From Blautia sp. XA-2221 (lineage in GTDB: Bacteria > Bacillota > Clostridia > Lachnospirales > Lachnospiraceae), in assembly GCF_028767025.1 (NCBI RefSeq), contig NZ_JAJQXX010000005.1, positions 62,001 to 126,000 of the forward strand: a DNA stretch of 64,000 bases, read 5' to 3'. Shown here in pieces: positions 9,172 through 17,673 of this stretch; the stretch's first letter is position 1, and every line of letters starts with the position of its first letter. A program made the position numbers and the translations under genes. The notes beneath the pieces were generated by a model. That model worked only from the letters and a program-made list of their open reading frames with translations, did not search any database and was not told the DNA's origin.

Positions 9172-9215
9172 AATCAATATCTCCTTTGCGTGTATTTTGT
9201 CTACCAGTTCTTTTA

Positions 9216-9244
9216 ATCATATATGAAAAAAAATTTAAAATCAA
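9216..9244 (-). promoter_or_regulatory. Promoter of the monomeric hydrogenase gene
   Basis: On the minus strand, TTGATT (9244-9239), 17-nt spacer, TATGAT (9221-9216), placing the transcript start about 38 nt before ATG 9171. Confidence 0.65.
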
Positions 9245-9251
9245 TATTTAT

Positions 9252-9267
9252 CCTGTATTTTTACAGG
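9252..9267. promoter_or_regulatory. Palindrome just upstream of the hydrogenase -35
   Basis: CCTGTA-TTTT-TACAGG is a perfect 6-4-6 dyad ending 8 bp upstream of the minus-strand -35 box. This is the position expected of an activator or repressor site in the 408-bp region between the two hydrogenase units. No other feature was seen in that region apart from the two promoters. Confidence 0.4.
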
Positions 9268-9473
9268 CACAAAAAAGGTTGGAGGATCATCTGTATTATT
9301 CAAAAAATGATGAAAGACGGTATCAGAATGGACTGTGATGGTAAAATGGATATAAATTGTAGAGATTATGATAAATACTGATATATAATTGAAGTAAAAA
9401 TAACAATAATGTTTAAAAAATAACAAACTTTATATATAATTTGCAAAAATTCAGAAAAATTAAAAGATAATAC

Positions 9474-9502
9474 TTGTGGAAACTGCTTGACTCATGTATA
9501 AT
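9474..9502 (+). promoter_or_regulatory. Promoter of hydCBA
   Basis: TTGTGG (9474-9479), 17-nt spacer, TATAAT (9497-9502). The leader to hydC is about 70 nt. Confidence 0.65.
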
Positions 9503-9579
9503 TACAGCATGAGTAACTGGCAAAAATGACCAATATAAGGAAAGAAAGGTAAGGACACAAGCATTAAGGAGGGAAATGC

Positions 9580-10059
9580 ATGTTAGATCAGTCTTATTAC
9601 ACAAAGACGGACGAGATTATTGAACATTATGGACGCAAAGCTGCGTCCCTGATTCCTATTATGCAGGATATTCAGGCGGAATATCGCTATCTTCCCGGAG
9701 AGCTTCTCACTTATGTGGCAGAACAGATTGGTGTGACTGAGGCAAAGGCCTACAGTGTTGCCACATTTTACGAGAATTTTTCTTTTGAGCCAAAGGGAAA
9801 ATATATTATCAAGGTCTGTGACGGAACCGCCTGTCATGTACGAAAATCCATGCCTGTGAAAGAAGCCATGATGAAGGAACTGGGTTTAAGCCATAAAAAG
9901 CATACCACTGATGATATGCTGTTTACCGTAGAAACCGTTTCCTGCTTGGGCGCATGCGGACTGGCTCCCACACTGACTGTGAACGATGAAGTACACCCGA
10001 AAATGACACCGGAGAAAGCGGTGGAGCTGTTGGAAGAACTGAGAGGTGAAAAGGCATGA
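9580..10059 (+). CDS. hydC: Electron-bifurcating hydrogenase subunit HydC (NuoE-like, [2Fe-2S])
   Basis: A 159-residue thioredoxin-fold [2Fe-2S] protein of the NuoE family. Cluster Cys lie in CDGTACHVRKS and CLGACGLAP. It forms the small subunit of the NAD- and ferredoxin-linked HydABC complex that couples H2 to NAD+ and oxidised ferredoxin. AAGGAGGG lies 6 nt before ATG 9580. Its stop overlaps the hydB start (ATGA), indicating coupled translation. It is the first gene of the hydC-hydB-hydA operon. Confidence 0.93.
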   Translation: MLDQSYYTKTDEIIEHYGRKAASLIPIMQDIQAEYRYLPGELLTYVAEQIGVTEAKAYSVATFYENFSFEPKGKYIIKVCDGTACHVRKSMPVKEAMMKELGLSHKKHTTDDMLFTVETVSCLGACGLAPTLTVNDEVHPKMTPEKAVELLEELRGEKA

Positions 10060-11927
10060 GTATTATTTCAAAGGAAGACCTGCTTAATAAGCAGAAAGAA
10101 GCTCAGGATACGATCAGCACTTATACCTGCCGTGTTCTTGTCTGTTCCGGCACTGGCTGCATGGCTTCCGGAGCACAGAAAATATATGATGAAATGTTAA
10201 AGCTCTGCGCCGATCTGGATGGAGTTCAGGTGGAAATGCAGAAAGATATTCCTCATCTTGGTGTGGTAAAAACAGGATGTCAGGGTCTTTGTGAACTGGG
10301 ACCTCTTGTAAGGATCGAGCCATATGATTATCAGTATGTACATGTACAGGTAGAGGACTGTAAGGAGATTGTAGACCGGACTGTGATCGCGGGACAGCCG
10401 GTAGAGCGGCTTTTTTACAGAGAACATGATAATATCTGTCCGCATCCGGACGATATTCCGTTTTTGAATCAGCAGACACGTATCGTTCTGGAAAACTGCG
10501 GCAGGATCGATGCAGAGTCTATCGATGAATATATTGCGGCAGGCGGCTTCCAGGCAATGACGAAAGCATTTTTTGACATGACGCCTCAGGAAGTCATTGA
10601 TGAGGTGACAAAATCCGGACTGAGAGGACGTGGAGGTGCCGGTTTCCCTGCAGGAAAGAAATGGAGCCAGGTTGCCCGCCAGAAAGAAACAACCCGTTAT
10701 GTGGTATGCAATGGTGACGAGGGTGATCCGGGCGCATTTATGGACGGCTCTGTTATGGAAGGCGATCCCTATAAAATGATCGAAGGTATGGTGATCGCCG
10801 CTTATGCGGTAGGCGCCGAAAACGGATATATCTATGTGCGTGCAGAATACCCTCTTTCTGTAAAAAGACTGCGTATGGCTATCGAACAGGCAGAGTCTTA
10901 CGGACTGCTGGGAGACAATATTCTGGGTTCCGGCATAAATTTCCATTTACATATTAATCGGGGTGCAGGCGCATTTGTATGCGGCGAAGGATCTGCTCTG
11001 ACCGCTTCCATTGAAGGCAACAGAGGTATGCCACGTGTAAAACCGCCTCGCACAGTAGAAAAAGGCCTGTGGGAAAAGCCAACTGTTCTGAATAATGTAG
11101 AAACTTATGCAAATGTTCCAAAGATCATTCTTCAGGGAGCGGAATGGTTCCGTACCATCGGAACAGAGGGAAGTCCGGGAACAAAGACGTTTTCTCTTAC
11201 AGGTTCCATTGAAAATACCGGTCTGATCGAGGTTCCTATGGGAACAACTCTGCGTCATATTATTTATGATATTGGCGGAGGGTTAAAGAGTGGAGCGGCA
11301 TTTAAAGGCGTTCAGATTGGAGGTCCTTCCGGCGGCTGTCTGGTAGATGAGCAGCTTGACCAGCCCCTTGATTTTGATTCTGTAAAAAAACTGGATGCCA
11401 TTATGGGATCCGGCGGCCTGGTAGTCATGGACGAAAATACCTGTATGGTAGAAGTGGCCCGTTTCTTTATGAGTTTTACTCAGAGAGAAAGCTGCGGCAA
11501 ATGTGTTCCCTGCCGTGAAGGAACCAAACGTATGCTGGAGATTCTGGAGAGGATTGTTGACGGTCAGGGAAAGATGTCAGATCTGGATGAGCTTGAAGAA
11601 CTTGCATCCATGGTTCAGAGCATGGCTCTCTGCGGTCTTGGAAAGAGTGCGCCTCTTCCGGTCATCAGTACTCTGAAACGCTTCCGGGATGAGTATGAGG
11701 AACATATCCGGGATAAAAAATGCCGTGCAAAAGTTTGTACAGCCCTTCGTCAGTTCCACATTAATGAAGAGTTCTGTATCGGATGCGGCAAGTGCGCCAA
11801 GAACTGTCCGGTGGGAGCGATCACCGGAAAGATCAAGCATCCGTATCACATTGACAATGACCGTTGCATCAAGTGCGGAGCTTGTAAAGATAACTGTAAC
11901 TTTGATGCAGTTTATGTGGAAGCGTAG
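10056..11927 (+). CDS. hydB: Electron-bifurcating hydrogenase subunit HydB (NuoF-like, FMN)
   Basis: A 623-residue flavoprotein. An N-terminal [2Fe-2S] thioredoxin-like domain (C residues in CSGTGC and TGCQGLC) is followed by the NuoF core with GRGGAGFPAGKKW and NGDEGDPGAF for FMN/NAD binding. ESCGKCVPCREGT ligates a 4Fe-4S cluster. A C-terminal two-cluster ferredoxin carries CIGCGKCAKNCP and CIKCGACKDNC. The FMN site is where NAD(H) reacts. The start codon overlaps the hydC stop, and hydA follows after 15 nt. Confidence 0.94.
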   Translation: MSIISKEDLLNKQKEAQDTISTYTCRVLVCSGTGCMASGAQKIYDEMLKLCADLDGVQVEMQKDIPHLGVVKTGCQGLCELGPLVRIEPYDYQYVHVQVEDCKEIVDRTVIAGQPVERLFYREHDNICPHPDDIPFLNQQTRIVLENCGRIDAESIDEYIAAGGFQAMTKAFFDMTPQEVIDEVTKSGLRGRGGAGFPAGKKWSQVARQKETTRYVVCNGDEGDPGAFMDGSVMEGDPYKMIEGMVIAAYAVGAENGYIYVRAEYPLSVKRLRMAIEQAESYGLLGDNILGSGINFHLHINRGAGAFVCGEGSALTASIEGNRGMPRVKPPRTVEKGLWEKPTVLNNVETYANVPKIILQGAEWFRTIGTEGSPGTKTFSLTGSIENTGLIEVPMGTTLRHIIYDIGGGLKSGAAFKGVQIGGPSGGCLVDEQLDQPLDFDSVKKLDAIMGSGGLVVMDENTCMVEVARFFMSFTQRESCGKCVPCREGTKRMLEILERIVDGQGKMSDLDELEELASMVQSMALCGLGKSAPLPVISTLKRFRDEYEEHIRDKKCRAKVCTALRQFHINEEFCIGCGKCAKNCPVGAITGKIKHPYHIDNDRCIKCGACKDNCNFDAVYVEA

Positions 11928-11942
11928 AAGGGAGGAACGATT

Positions 11943-13631
11943 ATGGGTACAATGACCATTGACGGTAGAAAAGTTGAATTTACCGATGAAAAGAATGTGC
12001 TGACAGTAATCCGTAAAGCAGGCATTAATATACCGACACTGTGCTACCATTCCGAGGTTTCTACCTTTGGCGCATGCCGTCTGTGCACCGTGGAGGATGA
12101 CAGAGGCAGGACTTTTGCTTCCTGCTCTGAAGAGCCGAGAGACGGAATGGTGATTTACACCAATTCCGGTAGAATTAAAAAATACCGTAAGCTGATTGTG
12201 GAACTGCTTCTCGCAGCCCATTGCAGAGACTGTACTACCTGTATTAAAAGCGGAGAATGTATTCTTCAGGAGCTGGCACATCGTCTGGGCGTAAGAGATA
12301 TCCGTTTTGAAAATACAAGAGAGGTACGTGAACTTGATACCAACTCACCGTCCCTGGTGCGGGATCCCAATAAATGTATTCTGTGCGGTAACTGTGTACG
12401 AGCCTGTGAGGAACTTCAGGGAATCGGAGCCCTTGGCTTTGCTTTCCGTGGTACAGAGGCCATGGTAATGCCTGCCTTTAACAAAAATATTGCAGAAACC
12501 AACTGTGTAAACTGCGGACAGTGTCGTGTATACTGCCCCACAGGAGCTATTTCAATAAAAACTCATATGGATGAGGTGTGGGATGCTCTTTCTGACCCGA
12601 AGGTACGCGTGGTGGCACAGGTTGCCCCGGCGGTCCGTGTGGCAGTAGGGGATCATTACGGACAGCCCAAGGGACGCAGTGTAATGGGAAAAATCGTCAA
12701 TGCGCTTCACCGCATGGGATTTGATGAAGTTTATGATACAACCTTCAGTGCGGATCTCACGATTATGGAAGAAAGTGCAGAATTTTTAAGGAGAGTGGAA
12801 AAAGGTGAAAATCTTCCTCTTCTTACTTCCTGCTGCCCGGCCTGGGTAAAGTTTGTTACAGACCAGTATAAAGAATTTATTCCGAATATATCAACCTGCA
12901 GATCTCCGCAACAGATGATGTCTGCAGTGATCAAGGAATATTTCCGTGATCCGGAAAATGCTCAGGGCAAAAAAACAGTCATGGTTTCCATTATGCCATG
13001 TACAGCCAAAAAGGCTGAGGCGATCCGCCCCAACAGTTTTACAAAGGGAGAGCAGGATACGGATATTGTAATTACAACTACTGAGCTGATCCGTATGATC
13101 AATAACTTCGGACTTGATTTTGCAGCTCTGGAGCCGGAAGCCTGCGATATGCCATTTGGTTTTGGTTCCGGCGGCGGAGTGATCTTTGGTGTTACCGGCG
13201 GTGTAACAGAGGCTGTATTAAGACGTCTTACTCCGGAACACACCAAGGAAGCCATGAGAGAAATCGCTGAGTGCGGCGTTCGAGGCGAGGAAGGAATCAA
13301 GGAATTCAGTGTTCCCTATAAAGGAATGGAAATTAAGGTCTGTGTGACAAGCGGACTTGCCAATGCCAGAACTGTTATGGAACGTGTAAAGAACGGCGAG
13401 GCAGAGTATCATCTGATCGAGGTTATGGCGTGCAGACGCGGTTGTATTATGGGCGGAGGCCAGCCCACAAGAGCCGGAGACCGAACAAAGGCGGCCAGAG
13501 CCAGAGGTCTGTACAATGCAGATAATACAATGATCATTAAGAAATCAGATGAAAATCCTCTTGTGGTGGAACTGTACGATACCCTTCTCAAGGGCAAAGA
13601 ACACGAACTGCTCCACAATGAATTTTATTAA
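11943..13631 (+). CDS. hydA: [FeFe]-hydrogenase catalytic subunit HydA (group A)
   Basis: 562 residues. Domains in order: N-terminal [2Fe-2S] (CYHSEVSTFGACRLC), the His-ligated 4Fe-4S motif HX3CX2CX5C near residue 96, two 4Fe-4S clusters (CILCGNCVRAC, CVNCGQCRVYC), then the H-cluster domain with TSCCPAW, MPCTAKKAEA and MACRRGCIMGGG. This is the catalytic subunit of the NADH/ferredoxin-coupled trimer. The C-terminus (HELLHNEFY) is typical of full-length HydA. It shares its operon with hydC and hydB; a hairpin follows the stop. Confidence 0.95.
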   Translation: MGTMTIDGRKVEFTDEKNVLTVIRKAGINIPTLCYHSEVSTFGACRLCTVEDDRGRTFASCSEEPRDGMVIYTNSGRIKKYRKLIVELLLAAHCRDCTTCIKSGECILQELAHRLGVRDIRFENTREVRELDTNSPSLVRDPNKCILCGNCVRACEELQGIGALGFAFRGTEAMVMPAFNKNIAETNCVNCGQCRVYCPTGAISIKTHMDEVWDALSDPKVRVVAQVAPAVRVAVGDHYGQPKGRSVMGKIVNALHRMGFDEVYDTTFSADLTIMEESAEFLRRVEKGENLPLLTSCCPAWVKFVTDQYKEFIPNISTCRSPQQMMSAVIKEYFRDPENAQGKKTVMVSIMPCTAKKAEAIRPNSFTKGEQDTDIVITTTELIRMINNFGLDFAALEPEACDMPFGFGSGGGVIFGVTGGVTEAVLRRLTPEHTKEAMREIAECGVRGEEGIKEFSVPYKGMEIKVCVTSGLANARTVMERVKNGEAEYHLIEVMACRRGCIMGGGQPTRAGDRTKAARARGLYNADNTMIIKKSDENPLVVELYDTLLKGKEHELLHNEFY

Positions 13632-13642
13632 AAGGAGTGATT

Positions 13643-13691
13643 AAAAAGGGCGGGCATAACTGTAAAAAGAGCAGTTCATGCCTGCCCTTTT
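13643..13691 (+). terminator. Terminator after hydA
   Basis: A long hairpin with 5' arm AAAGGGCGGGCATAACTG and 3' arm CAGTTCATGCCTGCCCTTT (one bulge), ending in TTTT. It begins 12 nt after the hydA stop. The rest of the 356-nt gap to fumA holds only the promoter listed next. Confidence 0.7.
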
Positions 13692-13775
13692 GGCAGGAAC
13701 CGGTACGGATGGATGAAACATTCAGTAAGGAATGCAGAAATGACCGGTATAAAGGAAGAGAGTTTCATATATTTC

Positions 13776-13804
13776 TTGCGCAACACTATTATTTGCGTTA
13801 GAAT
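13776..13804 (+). promoter_or_regulatory. Probable fumarase promoter
   Basis: TTGCGC (13776-13781), 17-nt spacer, TAGAAT (13799-13804). The implied leader of about 175 nt before fumA is long, and no known riboswitch fold was recognised in it. Confidence 0.5.
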
Positions 13805-13987
13805 AATGAAAGAAACAGTAAATAGGCAAATAAAAAGATACACAAAGTTCTCATTTGTCTGATTTATATACAGGATTTGGTGATTTTCTGTGTTTGTATA
13901 TGACAGATCCTAAGGTGTGGAATCAGACAGCTGCTTATTTACAGTTAAGAAGTAATGATCATAAACTACATATAAAGAGGTGTCATC

Positions 13988-14830
13988 ATGCGTGAAATTC
14001 AAGCATCACAGATTACAGAAGTAATTGAACGTCTTTGCATAGAGGCAAATACGGTTCTCCCTGAGGATATGAAACAGGCGATCCGGACCTGCAGAGCCTG
14101 TGAGGGCGGAGAGATTGCCGGAGGTGTTCTGGACAATATTATTGAGAATTACGAAATTGCGGAAAAAGAGCAGGTTCCCATCTGCCAGGATACGGGAATG
14201 GCCTGTGTGTTCCTGGAAATCGGTCAGGACGTACATATTGCCGGAGGGGATTTGAGAGAAGCTGTAGACGAGGGTGTCCGCAGAGGCTATGATAAAGGCT
14301 ATCTCCGCAAATCAGTTGTAAAAGATCCTGTCCGCAGAGGAAATACAGGAGACAATACTCCGGCGATGCTTTATACAGAGATCGTTCCCGGAGAACAGAT
14401 AAAAATCACCGTAGGTCCCAAAGGCTTCGGAAGTGAAAACATGAGCGCCATCCGTATGTTCAAGCCCTCTGCCGGTATTCAGGGTATTAAAGATTTTATT
14501 CTGGAAACAGTAGAAAATGCAGGACCTAATCCATGTCCTCCAATGGTGGTTGGCGTAGGGATTGGAGGAACCTTTGACAAGGCGGCTCTTCTTGCCAAAA
14601 AAGCTCTGATGCGTCCTGTGGATTCGGAAAATCAGGATCCTTACTATGCGGATCTGGAAAAGGAAATGCTTAATAAGATCAATGAACTTGGAATCGGGCC
14701 TCAGGGATTTGGCGGCAGAACCACAGCGGTAGGCTTAAATATTGAAACTATGCCCACACATATTGCAGGAATGCCCTGTGCGATTAACATCAGCTGCCAT
14801 GTAACCAGACATAAGACGGAGGTGCTTTAA
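13988..14830 (+). CDS. fumA: Fumarate hydratase alpha subunit (Fe-S type)
   Basis: 280-residue alpha subunit of the two-subunit class I fumarase or related tartrate dehydratase. Fe-S Cys candidates are in CQDTGMAC, in [13 protein letters not shown], and near the C-terminus in ISCHVTRHK. With the beta subunit, which starts 1 nt after its stop, it interconverts malate and fumarate. AAGAGGTG lies before ATG 13988. Specificity for fumarate rather than tartrate is inferred from the usual role in Clostridia, where separate alpha and beta genes are standard. Confidence 0.88.
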   Translation: MREIQASQITEVIERLCIEANTVLPEDMKQAIRTCRACEGGEIAGGVLDNIIENYEIAEKEQVPICQDTGMACVFLEIGQDVHIAGGDLREAVDEGVRRGYDKGYLRKSVVKDPVRRGNTGDNTPAMLYTEIVPGEQIKITVGPKGFGSENMSAIRMFKPSAGIQGIKDFILETVENAGPNPCPPMVVGVGIGGTFDKAALLAKKALMRPVDSENQDPYYADLEKEMLNKINELGIGPQGFGGRTTAVGLNIETMPTHIAGMPCAINISCHVTRHKTEVL

Positions 14831-14831
14831 A

Positions 14832-15404
14832 ATGGAACGACATATTACTTTACCCCTTACAGAAGAACTGGCAAGAAGCCTTCATGCAGGAGATTCCGTT
14901 TATCTGACAGGAGAGATCTATACCTCCAGAGATGCCGGCCATAAGAGAATGTGCGAAGCCCTGGAAAGAGGAGAAGAGCTTCCCTTTGATCCAAAGGACG
15001 CTACCATTTATTATGTAGGTCCTACCCCTGCCAAGCCAGGACAGGTGATCGGGTCTGCAGGCCCTACTACAAGCGGAAGAATGGACGCTTATGCTCCGAC
15101 TATGATGTCTGTGGGCGCAAGAGGAATGATTGGAAAAGGAGCCCGTCTGCCGGAAGTGGTAGAAGCCATGAAAAAGTATGGGGGAGTTTATTTTGGAGCC
15201 ATCGGAGGTGCAGGCGCCCTTCTTGCAAAATGCATAAAAAAAGCGGAACTGGTAGCTTACGAAGATCTCCAGTCAGAAGCTTTAAGGCGTCTTTATGTGG
15301 AGGATATGCCTCTTGTTGTGATCATTGACAGTGAGGGCAAAAATCTTTATGAAGAGGGAAGGGAAGCGTACCTTTCTGCCAGAAGAGAAAAGCAGGATAA
15401 CTGA
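14832..15404 (+). CDS. fumB: Fumarate hydratase beta subunit
   Basis: A 190-residue Fe-S hydro-lyase beta subunit (swivelling domain). The motif GPTTSGRMD and the segment GAIGGAGAL are typical. It pairs with the alpha subunit encoded one base upstream, forming the substrate pocket at the subunit interface. Length is normal for the split form. There is no promoter of its own. Confidence 0.88.
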   Translation: MERHITLPLTEELARSLHAGDSVYLTGEIYTSRDAGHKRMCEALERGEELPFDPKDATIYYVGPTPAKPGQVIGSAGPTTSGRMDAYAPTMMSVGARGMIGKGARLPEVVEAMKKYGGVYFGAIGGAGALLAKCIKKAELVAYEDLQSEALRRLYVEDMPLVVIIDSEGKNLYEEGREAYLSARREKQDN

Positions 15405-15479
15405 AAAATAACTTTCCCATAAAAGGGACCGGACATTTTTGAAAGTTTTAAAACAAGACAAAAATTATCCAAAATAATA

Positions 15480-15509
15480 TTGACATCAGACGGCAGTCAG
15501 GGATATACT
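15480..15509 (+). promoter_or_regulatory. Promoter of the 64-residue Zn-ribbon-like gene
   Basis: TTGACA (15480-15485), 18-nt spacer, TATACT (15504-15509), about 60 nt before the small gene. Confidence 0.65.
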
Positions 15510-15577
15510 GAAATCAGATGATGGCATGGGAAATGCCGTAATAAAAACTGTATTTTTAATCGAAGGAGGAAAAACAA

Positions 15578-15772
15578 ATGGCAGTTATGGATGGATGCGA
15601 AAGCCAGTACAGAACTTCAGTTATTGAAGAGAGAGTATGTCCGAAATGCGGAAAAGAGGTGGAAGTCTTTACTTCCCGCGGAAAGCTTACAGAAGATACG
15701 GTTTGTTCCTGCGGCTATGTATTTCAGGCAGAGGAAGCGGTTCCTCTGAAAACAGAGCACAGGGATCAATGA
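15578..15772 (+). CDS. Small zinc-ribbon-like protein, function unknown
   Basis: A 64-residue acidic protein. Its centre has two Cys pairs, CPKCG (about residues 22-26) and CSCG (about 45-48), spaced like a rubredoxin or zinc-ribbon knuckle that would bind one metal ion. It has a strong ribosome site (AAGGAGG) 8 nt before ATG 15578 and its own consensus promoter, so it is very likely a real, well-expressed gene. No partner is evident: fumarase lies upstream and spoIVA downstream. I do not recognise a named family. Confidence 0.7.
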   Translation: MAVMDGCESQYRTSVIEERVCPKCGKEVEVFTSRGKLTEDTVCSCGYVFQAEEAVPLKTEHRDQ

Positions 15773-15962
15773 TCATCCCGCAGATAAAATCAGGTGCCTA
15801 CTAAAAATCCTGTTCTGACGTAAATTACAGAAAAACACAGAGTAAAAAAGCAGACATACAGATTACAGAGATTTGTCTTAAAAGTAACATGAATAAAATG
15901 CCTCCTGCATATAAATATAACAATACATGGGATTGTGTGAATATATGCAAGGGGGCATTTTT

Positions 15963-17432
15963 ATGGAAAATTTTCAGGTTTATCGGGATATTCAGGCACG
16001 TACCGGCGGTGATATATACATAGGTGTTGTAGGCCCTGTCCGCACCGGAAAATCCACATTTATCAGACGGTTTATGGAGCAGCTGGCTCTTCCGGCAATG
16101 AGTGGAGAGCAGCAGGCAGAAGTAAGAGATCAGCTGCCTTTAAGTGGTTCCGGAAAGCTGATCACAACAGTGGAACCGAAGTTCATTCCAAGGGAGGCGG
16201 TTCCTGTTACTCTGGGAGAAGATCAGAAAGTGCGGATACGGCTGATAGACTGTGTGGGTTATCTGGTGAAAGACGCTTCCGGTCATGTAGAGGAAGGCAG
16301 AGAGAGAATGGTGAAAACACCCTGGTCTTCCAAAGCGATTCCTTTTCATGAGGCAGCAGAGGTGGGGACAGGAAGAGTGATCCGGGAACATTCTACCATT
16401 GGACTTCTGATCACAGCGGATGGAAGCTTTGGGGAAATCCCGGGTGAGAATTTCAGAGAGGCAGAAGAAAAGACAGTCAGGGAATTAAAAAAACAGGGAA
16501 AACCGTTTTTGATCTTGGTAAATTCCCAGATGCCCTATAAAGAAGAAACATTACAGCTGGCAGAAAATCTTCAGAAAAAATATGGAGTGACAACGGTTAC
16601 AGCTAATTGTGAGCAGCTGAAAAAAGAAGATATTGCCAGGATTCTGGAAAAGGTGCTGTATGAATTTCCTGTCAGTGAAATTCAGTTTTATGTGCCGAAG
16701 TGGGTAGAAATGCTCCCTTCTGACCATGAACTGAAATCACAGATTCTGGGGCAGATCAGGAAGCTGATGAAGGAACTGGCTCATATTCGTGATGTGACTA
16801 AGGAAAAAGTGCAGATGGAAGGTCCTTATGTACAGGATACGCTTCTTGACTATGTAGGGCTTTCTGATGGGATTGTCAGAATACGGATCCAGATCAGAGA
16901 CGAGTATTACTATCGGATTTTGAGCGAACTGTGCGGAGTTTCCATGGAAAGTGAGTATGACCTGATCCATACGATGAAAGAGCTTTCCCAGATGAAAGAA
17001 AAGTATGTTAAGGTTCAGTCGGCTCTGGAGGCTGTCAGGGGAACCGGATATGGTGTGGTGGTGCCGGAACTGGAAGAGATCGAGATCGAAGAACCGGCTG
17101 TTATGAAACAGGGAAATAAATTCGGAGTCAGGATCCGATCAAAAAGTCCGTCTATTCATATGATAAGAGCCAATATTGAAACAGAGATTGCCCCTATTGT
17201 GGGGACAGAGCAGCAGGCACAGGATCTGATCCAGTATATCGGACAGAGTGGCCAACGAGGTGAAAGTATCTGGGAGACCAATATTTTTGGCAAATCCATA
17301 GAACAACTGGTACAGGACGGAATCCGAAATAAACTGGCTTCCATTGGAGAGGAAAGCCAGGTGAAGCTTCAGGACACTATGCAGAAGATCGTCAATGACA
17401 GCAAGGGCGGGATGGTGTGTATTATTATATGA
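15963..17432 (+). CDS. spoIVA: Stage IV sporulation protein A
   Basis: Spore-coat morphogenetic ATPase that polymerises on the forespore surface from the mother-cell side. The Walker A motif is GPVRTGKST near residues 24-32. The 489-residue length matches SpoIVA (about 492). Start is ATG 15963 (MENFQVYRDIQ), the conserved N-terminus, with AAGGGGG upstream; the frame from 15927 adds 12 non-conserved residues. It would be expected under sigma-E; I saw only a CATATAAAT-like -10 at about 15908 without a well-spaced -35. It shows the organism is a spore former. Confidence 0.96.
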   Translation: MENFQVYRDIQARTGGDIYIGVVGPVRTGKSTFIRRFMEQLALPAMSGEQQAEVRDQLPLSGSGKLITTVEPKFIPREAVPVTLGEDQKVRIRLIDCVGYLVKDASGHVEEGRERMVKTPWSSKAIPFHEAAEVGTGRVIREHSTIGLLITADGSFGEIPGENFREAEEKTVRELKKQGKPFLILVNSQMPYKEETLQLAENLQKKYGVTTVTANCEQLKKEDIARILEKVLYEFPVSEIQFYVPKWVEMLPSDHELKSQILGQIRKLMKELAHIRDVTKEKVQMEGPYVQDTLLDYVGLSDGIVRIRIQIRDEYYYRILSELCGVSMESEYDLIHTMKELSQMKEKYVKVQSALEAVRGTGYGVVVPELEEIEIEEPAVMKQGNKFGVRIRSKSPSIHMIRANIETEIAPIVGTEQQAQDLIQYIGQSGQRGESIWETNIFGKSIEQLVQDGIRNKLASIGEESQVKLQDTMQKIVNDSKGGMVCIII

Positions 17433-17463
17433 TTTTTTTATCGGCACAGAAAAAATAAAAAGG

Positions 17464-17541
17464 AGGGAGCTGCTGAATATACAGGATTTTTTCAGATAAT
17501 ATGTCCCGAAAACTGGATTTTACGAAAACAGCAGCTCCTTC
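17464..17541. other. Long-looped inverted repeat after spoIVA
   Basis: GGAGCTGCTG (17466-17475) pairs with CAGCAGCTCC (17529-17538), extended by three weaker pairs, around a 53-nt loop. No U-run follows. It may be a spoIVA 3' stability element or a weak terminator. Confidence 0.4.
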
Positions 17542-17606
17542 AGATAAAAATACAAATAAAAATGAACAAAATATAAAAAACGGATAAAAATAGTATAAAG
17601 AATCAG

Positions 17607-17635
17607 TTGACATCCAGCAAAATAATACTTATGAT
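17607..17635 (+). promoter_or_regulatory. Promoter of the sugar transferase gene
   Basis: TTGACA (17607-17612), 17-nt spacer, TATGAT (17630-17635). The leader is about 32 nt. Confidence 0.75.
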
Positions 17636-17673
17636 ATTATAAAAAGAAAAATATATTTGGGAGTGTATGAAAT

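Noticed and set aside
15884-15916. Sigma-E promoter of spoIVA
   Set aside because: CATATAAAT resembles a sigma-E -10, but the upstream GAATAAA is only 10 nt away instead of about 14, so it is not listed as a feature.
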